NCBI GenBank assembly: GCA_963966185.1
Contig: CAWZYM010000238.1
Coordinates: 411,001-475,000, forward strand
Direction: 5' to 3'
DNA length: 64,000 bases
From: Rhabditoides inermis
Taxonomy: Eukaryota; Nematoda; Chromadorea; Rhabditida; Rhabditidae
Numbering within the stretch: position 1 is the first letter of the stretch; every line of letters starts with the position of its first letter. The position numbers were made by a program, and so were the translations under genes. Below the pieces are notes generated by a model. That model was not told the DNA's origin, searched no databases, and worked only from the letters and a program-made list of their open reading frames with translations. This document shows, in pieces, positions 1 through 10,663 of this stretch.

Positions 1-371
1 CATTACTTCGTATAGTTAAACAAAGAACATCCAAATATCACACCTTTGACGACATAGTTATACATGGGACGCTAAAATAATAAATTATATGAGACACACG
101 ACACACCGCACACACATACAGTAATCATCATCAATTCAGAGAGACAAGGGGTGGGTTGGGAGCGCGAGTAGCAGGAGAGTGACTGACACATGCCAGCGAC
201 ACCCAGCCATTACACACCTGTGTGCAAATAAGAAACGAGAGACGAATACCACCCCGAAACAACACATACTACAATTATTAACATTATTACACTTGTATCA
301 ATTCTACAATCCCGATTGATCGCATGTTGCAAGAAAGAAGGGGAGAGGGGAGGAAGGGAGGCATTGGCGCT
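1..371. other. 3' flank of the TM9SF3-like gene
   Basis: Sequence downstream of the minus-strand TM9SF3 stop codon. I see no coding sequence; part is presumably its 3' untranslated region. Confidence 0.4.
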
Positions 372-3300
372 CTAGTCAATCTTGACAGTCGAGTAAATCT
401 TGCGCACAAACTTGGCGGTTCCGACGTATCCAATAGTTCCACACATGAGTCCAAGACCAGCCGAGAATATTCCCATGTATCCAAAGTAGAAGACAGTCTG
501 GAACAGACCGAACATCCTGCAAACAGAGGGATTAAAGGGTAAGGTTCAAGGTACATACTTGGTCTTGAAGAAGAAGTAGTAGACCGAGTAGAGATACACG
601 TAGATCGATGTGGAGGCTCCCGCGCAGAACGAAGTCCAACGCCTGCAACACATACACTACCATTCACTGTACTCTTAAAGTATTTTTCACCCTTTATGTA
701 TTCAGGTATCATTTTATTGTCACTCCACCATACCTTGTCACCTTGTCTATTCGTGTCCTCGACTGTTCCGATAACCTTGGCAATTATCATTCGCTATCCC
801 ATCGCCTACATACCTAGTGTTGCCACGCGCGCATCTCAAGTGCCACATAGCCATTCTCTCCAGATCACTCCCCCCTCGCCCTCCACTCTCTCCTCTTTTC
901 TCGCAAGGCCGTCACTGATCACTCCTGCGCTCCAAAATTGCCAGATTGTCAGTAGCGCGCTGTCCGTCTGTCGCTCCATTCCACCCACACAGACTCTCCT
1001 CCCTCTCTCCTCGCACCATCTTCACTCACTCGTCAACCAATCTCGGTCTAATCGCTCAAAACGAGAGCAGCGAATCAGCGACTCGTGAGGGAGCGGGTGG
1101 AGACGAAATCAAATCATCTCGCCGACACACCAAATCGACTAGTCTACCATATACCGGCCGATCTAGACATCCAGAGAACAACAGCGTCCGAACTGATCGC
1201 CTGTCATTGTCAGTTCGCCTGGTACCGTATATCTGCACCGCTCGTAAACAGCACTGATCGCTGTCACTGAGAGATAGAATAGATAGTGATCAGCAACACC
1301 GAGCTGGTTGTTAACATCAACAGTCAATGGGAGATGGGAGATGGGAGAGCGGACAACCGGTGCTCGCTTATCGAGATAGGCAGATCAGCCGACGACACAG
1401 ATAGCAATCAACCTTATTTAGACGCACTTTGTGTGATGCACTATCACGCATCAAGTCTCCACAGCCATACTTATTTCATTCCTGACCTGCACTACGAATC
1501 ATATCTCGACACCCCATCTCTAAAGAGCTCGTTAATTTCAATAGGCGAGCCGCCAGTCGCTGTTGTACATAGATATACAAAGAGATAGATAGTCGTTCCT
1601 TGGGAGGAGGGGGGGGGCTCGATGACACACTTGCATACTTCCACCTTCTTCCCGGGTGCGCCATCTTGACGTCCATCTATCTAGTCATTCACTCATTCAC
1701 TCCGCCTCTTATCGCACACACGACTCTCGCCAGCTAATAAGATTCAGTTCTACCGTATCCTGTGACGGGCCAGCCGCTACCGCCGTGCTATCACATCAAC
1801 CAATCAGATGAGAGCGGCGAGTCGGTGGAAAACACGATAGCGCGAATCAGCAAACGAGACAAGAGAGCGCGTCGGTTTGAGAGGCGGCGAGGGGTGAGAG
1901 GGGGAGATACAGGGAACAGATAACATCAGGAAAGAAGAAAGAGCGCAGAGGATCTACCGTTGTCACGAAGCAATCTCTAGAAGGGATGAAAGAGTGATGC
2001 GGAGATAATTAATCAGATAGCAGCGCGGCTAGGCTAAGCGCTGTCATCAGTACGGAAGATCTTCTGATTCACGGCAGCAGCCGTTAATTGAAGATTTTAT
2101 ATCTCCCTATAGCACTGCTCCACTGCTACTAGTTACTTCCAAGTCGATCATAACATTGAAGGGGGGGGGGCGACGGTATGAACCCGTATACACTACACAT
2201 TGCGCGAATTTTGCTTCAAAGAGACACACAAGATCACAGGAAATATAATGTCATTTTGAGAATGAGAAGTCAACTTTCCTACGGAATGCGTCAACATTTT
2301 TAAAGCAACACGAGCTTTGGAACCCTACTGATGCTGCCTCTGTGAACCTAATCGAAAGCATACAACGCTATTATACTCGGCGTGTAAGTCAGCGTGTCGG
2401 ACATAAATTTTCACCCTGAGAGCCTTTAATTTCTTTTTTCCCTCGAGAACAAGCGATTCTTAATGATAAAAATGATGCGAATCCATTGATGGGAGCAGAG
2501 GCGGCAAATACAAAGATGGCAGCAGACATGGTATAAATAAAAAATAAATGATGGTACACTTACATTCGTAAAGACAAAGTTATTCACTATTAAACAACTT
2601 TAGACTATCATGGGCTTTTCGCAATAATTCCATCTCGTACTCCATCATTCGATCACACAGGCCGTACACACACACAAACGGAACCTTCGTAATTAGGAAT
2701 TCCCTTTCCTCATGATTTAGTTTCCATCAACGATCCCTCCGTCTTCAAAACACAACTCTCTGCCTTAGATCTTATACCACCTAATTAATTTCGCCACTCA
2801 TAGAAATTTTTCGTGTTCCATGTAGTATTGTTATTATTACTTTATTTCAATGTTTGCTTATGATCTGGATTTCCTTTTATTATCGGTAATGAATCTATCT
2901 ATGCAGTTGTAGCCAAAGGCAACAAACCAGCATGTACCCACCATCTGTAGTCCTCTGCGTTGAGGAGGAAGTAGGAGCAGACAATGGTGACACAGACAGT
3001 GACGACTGCGAGGATCAGAGTGACGAGCAGCATGAAGCCATACACGTAGTAGATCTTGTACGCCCAGAACGACGTGAAAATGAAGTACCTGCAATAGAGA
3101 AAGTCATCCTATCAAATCACTGTCAGGTAAGACGGAGAGGAGGGCAAAGGAAGGAGGAGAGAGAAACGTGCATCTCGATGAAGATGGATCCGAAGGGCAG
3201 AACTCCTCCGAGCAGAGTGATGAGCCACGGCTGCACGAACCACTTCTTGTCAGGGATAGGGCGGGGCACCGCGTTCACACTAAACATCATTTCATTAAAA

Positions 3301-6165
3301 CATATATATGTGAAGTGAACGCTCGCACTGATTAGGTTTATAATATCATGAAATGAATCGCTGAAAACTATACCCACCGGCAAGGATAGTCTCCGCTGCC
3401 ACTCATATTTCTTCCAAGGACGGTTCCAACCAAAGTGAGGGGAAGGATCACAAACAGACAGATCGCAGTCACTGCCAGCTGAAATACAAACGACTACATT
3501 CCCATATTCGAATCTTTTCAAATATTAAGTGCTCAATATTAAGTCCAGCAATGCACTTTTTTACTTAAATTTTGATAACGTACCATGATGGTGAATGGAA
3601 TGGCCTTCGTGGCGTGGTAGTAGATGGCAATGAAGTTGATGAGGAAAGCAACTCCGCACACCATAGAAGGGAGAAGGAACGCACCGAACAACATCTGACG
3701 GATCCATTGACGACCTAAATATGTACGACATTCGCACGCATATACATTTTACATACTATTTAAGATTCACTAAGTAACTACACAAGATATTTACAAGAGA
3801 ACATCGATGAATATGAAAAAGTAAGCATAGTGCACGTTCGGTTTCGGTCCCTACCACCATACCGAACGTGCGTACCTACCGGCCGGGACCATCATCAGTG
3901 ATGAACCGGAAGGTAAATGTACATAGAATTATAACAAGAGAGAAAAAATAGGGGGGGAGGGTTTCTAGATAGTTATGGGTAGTCTATGACGCGTATGATA
4001 GGTGGGCCCGTGCAGATGGAGTAACCTCGTTGGACAGTGGAGTGTGACACGACTGGTATGAGAGTGGCGATTGCGTGTTCAACTCACCTCCGAAGCGCGC
4101 ATACATGCTGCCTCCTGCGAATCCATTGATGGGAGCAGAGGCGGCAAATACAAAGATGGCAGCAGACAGCAGAGAACCACGCCTGCACAAGAACATACCA
4201 GATTAGTCAAACATAAGCATACATGATACATCAACGAACAACAACAACACTAACTCAGTGTAAAATTCTCCGACAATGGCGAGGACAATAGTGATAAGCG
4301 CCACAGCAAACACGTGGTAGCCAGCGCCTGAAATAAGGGAAGATGAAAGAGGCTACGGGATACGAGACAACGACCGTCAGAACAAACAACATTAACAAGG
4401 TCGCAAGAACAGTGAAAAAATTAAATAATAATACATACCAATAAGGGATGCGAAGAGCATAGGCATGGGAGGAGGGCGGAAGACATCTCCATGCACCTGC
4501 TTCCATCCATACTCGTCTCCCAGGTCGCCTTCCTAAAATCGCATACATATACATCAATACATTTCAATTCATTCCCCAGAGCAGGATTATGTGCGGATGT
4601 GCGCTAACAGATCAAATCACCCAATATGATATATAATATATCGTTGTATGTTAGAATCAACCAAATAACATACACCTTCATAATGAAGGCTGACAATCAA
4701 GTATCGTCTTCCCACCACTAACCTCGTCAGCCTACCTGTCTTTTCCCAGCGTTAGCCTATGCTTCTAGTATCTACTGTATGCTTAATATCAATATGATTG
4801 TGTTGTCATATTCAGGTATAACGATTCCGGATAAACGATTGATTGATTGACGATCAAAACAACATACACCTTCATAAAGATAAAGATTGCATGCAACGAC
4901 AAATAGCACCAATGATATGATACAATGATACCAAAAAGAAGCATGAAAGAAAAATAAACTGTTACCAGATCGTTGAGGTCGTCGTCCTTCTGGTAGCGGG
5001 CATAGTCCTTGCGAAGAGTGCGCACCAGGATCATCCACACCAGGCCAACAAGGAACACTACCATCATGAAGCTGTTGAAGATAGAGAACCAGTGAATCTA
5101 AACAGTAATTTAAACTAAATATAACACTATACATAATTCAGATAAATATTTTGCCTGCAACTTACCCTGTGTTGGAAGAATGAAGGGTCAAGATACTTGT
5201 CAAAACGATCGGCAAACTGCACGAACGAACCCGACCACGAGATCTGTGAACATTCAAATCATTCATATCACATATATTACAAATGCCACAATATATTGGA
5301 TCAATACTTACCTCATAGCTGAACTCGAGCTCGACTCCAGGGCGGATCTCAGTATGGCCGGCAGAGGTGAGGTTCACGTCTACGACCTCAATAATGAAAA
5401 TAAGAATCAAATTCGTGATTACGTAATATATAATATATTACATATACTACAGCATAAAAACCCCACCTGCTTCTCATTATATCCAATGTCGAGCTTCTTG
5501 TGTGTGTACAGCTTGTACGTGTTCGGAGTGCTCGTCGTGTCCACCTCACCGATCATTCCTATTCAACAAGTATACATAAATGGGCATCATAGTATAACCA
5601 TGAACTCACCCCAGATGGGCATGTCGTCGAGGTACATCTGATAGCTGTAGCTGTTCTGGATGGCGTACACGAATGTCTTGTACTCACTCTCAGACAGACG
5701 CTTCTTGCAATACACAGTCTTCGGCGAGTTGGCTAGAATAAATGGTGAGAACAAAACATGAACAAATAAAACACGGTTGAAAAGGAGTGGTGCAGTGGTG
5801 AAATAAATGCACGACTCACTTCTGAATTTGATGTCGTATCCGGAGAAGTCGAGTTCAACTCCGAGCAGCTGCTCTCCCATCGTCTCGTGGTAGTGTCCGA
5901 TCGTCTCCTTCGAACCGCGGCAGAACGGTAGCGAGTAGTACGTGTACGTCTCCTGTCGGTTCGAGTACGGACCAACCTGCAAAACAACGTCTAACATCTA
6001 ACATTACTTTCTTCATTGTTAATTAATACTTCTTACAAAAACATAATCACAAAATCTCACCGTGTTCATCCATAATACCACCTCTTCTCCTACTTCGTAC
6101 TTGTGGTCGTGTTCATCAGCATGTGCTGCCGCCAACACGGCCAGCACCCACAAAGCCAACCTCAT
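372..6165 (-). CDS. TM9SF3: TM9SF3-type nonaspanin (transmembrane 9 superfamily)
   Basis: A multi-exon minus-strand gene. Joined exons give a signal peptide ([19 protein letters not shown]), a luminal domain with [28 protein letters not shown] and [14 protein letters not shown], then the nine-helix region with [33 protein letters not shown] and [10 protein letters not shown], ending TVKID. These are diagnostic of TM9SF3; the family acts in Golgi/endosomal membranes, in sorting and glycosylation-enzyme localisation. The C-terminal K-x-D ending matches the known COPI-binding retrieval signal. The start at 6165 follows an acceptor-like CAG by one base, suggesting trans-splicing. One intron (about 642-2942) is far larger than the rest and contains a copied exon fragment; the intron at 4.6-4.9 kb carries a retroelement tail. 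Family assignment is secure; some exon edges are approximate. Confidence 0.93.
642..2942 (-). other. 2.3 kb intron of the TM9SF3-like gene
   Basis: Bounded by the exon encoding [17 protein letters not shown] (upstream, higher coordinates) and the [16 protein letters not shown] exon. Apart from the exon fragment at 2476-2528 and short homopurine/poly-G stretches, I see no coding or recognised repeat content. Other introns of this gene are mostly 60-400 bases. Confidence 0.6.
2476..2528 (-). repeat. Exon fragment copy inside an intron
   Basis: These 53 bases are identical to 4116-4168, which is coding sequence of the same gene ([18 protein letters not shown]). Orientation is the same as the parent exon. 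The copy lacks the parent's flanks on both sides, so it is not an obvious usable alternative exon. Confidence 0.9.
4684..4860 (+). mobile_element. 5'-truncated non-LTR retroelement tail (copy 1)
   Basis: About 155 bases starting at TCAAGTATCGTCTTCCCACC and ending in tandem GATT units are closely similar to 17344-17506. The insert is flanked by a perfect 17-base duplication (4667-4683 and 4861-4877). Truncated body, simple-repeat 3' tail and long target-site duplication are the signature of target-primed reverse transcription. It lies antisense in a TM9SF3 intron. The parent LINE family is not identified. Confidence 0.8.
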
Positions 6166-6722
6166 TCTGCAATCAATCCATACCTTCATTATCTACACGC
6201 GATAAAAAAAACGATCGGCGACACGTCACGACCTACATTTGAAATCAAAATTCATGAAAACAGACCTGGAGTGTGGCGTTTTCCCCGCGGTTTATCGATT
6301 CGCTACACGTGTGGCGAACTGAAACACACTTACAGTCAAGAAAAAGAGGTAAAACTACTTATATGATAAAGAAACAACACGATTTCAAAGAACTTTCCAC
6401 AGTTTACAAAATGTATTCATTGCCAACGTCATACGTGGTGGCGAGAACGAGAGAGTGTGAGAAACAGTGAGAGAGCGTGCAGAAGAAGAGCAGCAGACGA
6501 ATAACGAAGACTGCATGAATGCGTTCAAATTATGTATACTGTAACTGTGGGCGCTCTTGGTCCTTTGCCAAAAGGGTTCTAAAATTTTTGATATTTTCGA
6601 CATTTTATAGTTTTATTCGATGATGATGTCGTCTGATCGACATCGAAATCGAATCAAAACACAGGTGGGAGCGTTATAGAAACGTTGCACTCTGTGTATG
6701 CAGTGTAATGGGTGTGCTTCAG
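6166..6722. promoter_or_regulatory. Divergent intergenic region (TM9SF3 / zinc-finger gene)
   Basis: 557 bases between two head-to-head start codons, so it must carry both promoters. I see no convincing TATA box or coding exon. Acceptor-like CAG sequences lie at both borders (6167-6169 on minus, 6720-6722 on plus), directly next to the start codons. Confidence 0.55.
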
Positions 6723-9589
6723 ATGGATGGCGCTGACTGTGGTGAGGTGTTCGACACTTGTTCGCAACTTTCTGATCATCAACTGATAAACTACTCTACA
6801 ACGAATGACCGAACTCGGTATCAGAATGAGCCACTAGGTATGAGTAGGTTTAGCAGGTGATTTTAGAATTATAGATTATTGTCCCCACTAAATCTCGCTT
6901 CTCGATCGAGGCGAGCTGAGATTGAGATTAAATTAGATAATTTTCTCCGGATTTTTTAAAGTCAGCATATTATGCCCAGATGGATCATGTTCTTCTTCGG
7001 ACGTGCAATCATGTTCCTCCCATGATCCGGCTCAAACGGATCAGAAGAAAGAATTGCATCAAAAGGCGCAGGTTCAAACAGGTGATATCCTCATTATTCT
7101 TATATTGGGGTGAACTTAATTTCATTCAAGAATCTTGCTTCACTGTTCTTGACAATAACACACTAGTTGAAAAATGTTTGTATTCAGTTCTGCCTCACAC
7201 GTCTCCTTCTGGCTTTCTGTACGCGCGCCGCCCCGGCCGACCCCGATCTAGTATGCCTACTCCTGCCCGACTTCCATATCAACCCAAGGTATGTTGTCTA
7301 TATGACTCAGTTTCTTGTACACGATCAAGACATTTTCAAAGACGTGGCGTGTTGTTCAGCCACGTATCACGGCGATCCGGTGTCGGTGCGGGATGATGGT
7401 GCCGGCATGGCAGTACCATGTGCACAAAGCAGGAGTCGGTTGTACCGCTCATGGAAGGAAGGATAGGGTGGACGGACTCCCTGCTGTCATCCATCATGTT
7501 GATGCGAATGTGCAACAGGTTCAGGGGGTCACTGTGAATGATTCCTTCAAGGGCAAAGGTAAGGCGTACGCTATTATTCTAAATATTATCAAACTATTAC
7601 AGATACTTCTGTCTCGTCCGCTGACACAGCCATGGCGAAAGAAGTCGAGTTGAGAGGTACAGTTAAAAAAATTGTGTGTATCACATCACGTGGGTGCAGG
7701 TTCTCGCTCTGTGGTATTTATACCATCTCGCTACAAGAATCCTCGGTATCAGCAGCAGGAACTGCAGAAGCTGTATGCACCATCGCCAGCGGAAGAGGTG
7801 GGATTCACCTTCGTTTTTTATTCTCGTGTTACTTCAGGTGAACCTCTTGAAAGACTCGAAAGAACCGCATTTGGTGCGTAAGGAGAACGAAAGGAAGGCT
7901 AGTTTCGCTTATTGCTTTTCCGTTTCTATTTCATCAGTACTTTTTAAGGGTCGCATGTCGCGTGATGACTTATTCCCTGTGAAGCCAGTGATACGAGAAA
8001 AGGAGAAGGACGACAAATTCATTCGGATGTGGTGTCGCTGTGGCAAACAGCTCTCTATGTGGCAATACTTTGAACATTTTCGAAAAAAATTTGCGTGCGC
8101 TGCTGTGAGTATCTCTTTTAAGTAAGATATTGCAATTTGGTATTGGTTGAGAAAGGAGCGCGGACAGCGGAGGTTGCGGAGACAGCGGAAGTTGCTGAGA
8201 CAGCGAAGGTTGCTGAGACGCGGGATGTGTCCGATGTACCCGAGCCTGAGAGGGATAGGGGACTGCGACAGGTACTGAAACAGATGTACGACGAGGAGGA
8301 GATCGATAAGGTTGTGGATACGCTGATAAGAGGAGGAGAAGGGGACGAGGAGGAGGTGCAGTCACCGAGTACGATCGGAAGGAAGAAGGTGGGTGAGAGA
8401 GGAACAGGAGACAAGTATTATAAATGTGATAATGTTCTCAGATTGCGTGCAAATGCGGAGAGCTTCTGTCTCGATGGAAGTACTTTGAACACTACCATGG
8501 CGGATTCGCTTGTGCCAAGGCAAAGGTGCGAAATAATGACTCGTTCGCTCAGTTGTTTCATTGTTCATATTTTCTCTATGCCAAGTAATTTTTCAGAAGC
8601 CTGTTGTTGTGGAGGTGGAAAAGAAGAAGGACACGTCCATGGTTTCCGAATGGAAGCGTGTTCGGCAGAAGAACGCAGTGGCCAGCTGGCTGGCAGACTC
8701 CCGCGCCAAGCTCAAGACAATGGAGGACATGGGTGAACAGGAACATCGGGAAGAGGCACCCGCGGAGAAGGAGCAGGAGCAGGGCGATAAGGAGATGTGA
8801 GTGAATGAAGCCCTCTCGCTCTCACTCTCACTCTCTCAGTGAGCTGCTGGATGGAAAGGGCGACTCGATGGGTGTGTTGGTCGTTCCCCGAGACAGGCTA
8901 GCCGAGATTGCACCGGGCAAGGTTTGTAGTGTCGAGTGTCGTTATGTAATTGTACTGTTCATTTCCCACTTCCCAGATTCCGACGTGCGCTGTGTTGACG
9001 AAGAAGATTCTGAAGCGTGAGCCGGGTGAGGCTGTCATCATAGGAGCCAAGGAGAAGGAAGACGAAGAAGAGGAGGCGATTGAGAAGGAGATGTGGGTTT
9101 CTCGCACAATGGCTTCACCGCTTCACGTGTGTGTGCTTGCAGTGAGCTGCTGGACTGTCGGGGCGAGTCACTGGGTGTGATGGTGCTGCCCACTGACAAG
9201 CTCGACAGCATCATGGCTGCAAAGGTACATCGCGTCGTATCGTTCAGTCGTTCAATCAGCCATATTCAGAGCGTCCCGAAGAGTGTGGTTGTGGCATCTG
9301 CGAGTGTGGCGGATGCTAGTGGCCATGAAAGGAAGCTGGATGAGAAGTATCGGCCGCTACCTCTCAATCTTTCCGTACTGGAACAGAGGGAGAGAGAGCG
9401 TGCGAGGCTGGAGAGGCTCGTATTCGCTCAGCACTGGCATCACATGTCAGTTATTCGTTTATATGATGAAACCATTCTTCATGTTTGAGAGTGGATTCGG
9501 TTGCGTGTGGAGCGGGCGACGACGTGGGAGAGTATTGGAGATGGCAGATGGAGAGGGACGAGTGGGCGGCTGTGCAGAGCATGTGAGGC

Positions 9590-9669
<80 letters not shown>

Positions 9670-10620
9670 TGATTTCCTCCTTGGCTGCAGAGTTCTCTCG
9701 GAGGAGCCTGTCCTTTCCGAGTGCAGGGCTACCGAGGAGGAGGAGCAGTCTCGCATTCGCGAGGTCTGCACTGCACTCCACAGCATGGAGAAAAAGTGAG
9801 TCTTGACAATGCCGCGGGTTGAACGAGAACTTTCTCACAAGAAGTACTTTTTACGCTGACGCTTTTTGTTGCATATATAATAAGTGATTCATTATTGTAG
9901 GGACACTCTAATGGTAATTGGTCGATGGAGGGCGCGGTTGGGAAAAGAGGCGGCGGGAGGCGGAGAGGCTCTCGGAAGCGGCATCACTCGACTCGACGGG
10001 GACGAGCTGGGCAGGGTGAAGAGGGCGGAGATGAAGGAGAAACAGACTGCCATGGTGAGAGCAGCACTCACTGAGAGCGAAGGCGACCGCCATGACTGTT
10101 TGCAGCGAGAGTGCACTGGCTGTGGCCACACGCTCACTCCCGCTACCTACAGGACACACCAGAAGGCTAACTGCCGACCCGAATGCACTTTCTACGAGAA
10201 TGCTGAGAACAGAAGGATTTGTGGGTCGAGTTTCATTATATTCTGTTAAGGAGTCTGTACATACTGGGATACATTCAACAATGCATTACAACGATTTTCA
10301 GGCAAGGCAGGTGGCGTACCGACGGAGACGCGACGATGTTATGTGGAAGGGTGTGAGGCGCAGATATATGCACACGAGGAGTTCGTGGCTCACGCGAGAG
10401 ACAGACACGCACTCGACTGCCGGGTGGAGACGACCGAGATCAAGGAGCAGCATCTACAGGTGAGGGACAGGGGAGGCCTGGCGACCTGGTGTGACTGGCA
10501 TTTCAGATGTTCCGCGAGACGATTGAAGGAATCGGCGGGTGTTTCTCCCTCCGACAGTCGTGCAAGATTGGAGAGACCGAGATCAGGTGAGAAGATGGGG
10601 ATAAGGAGGGAGGGAGAGAG

Positions 10621-10663
<43 letters not shown>

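Noticed and set aside
6980..7396. Basic protein starting MDHVLLRTCNHV
   Set aside because: Another frame through the same exon joins cleanly to both neighbouring exons and to the finger-coding frame, so this frame is a shadow.
7860..7970. GC-AG intron after ENERK in the zinc-finger gene
   Set aside because: An in-phase GT donor (GTGCGTAAGG) lies 33 bases earlier and gives the same frame, so the GC donor is not needed.
9479..9838. Arg-Glu repeat proteins across the CT tract
   Set aside because: Translation of a dinucleotide repeat; it lies in an intron of the zinc-finger gene.
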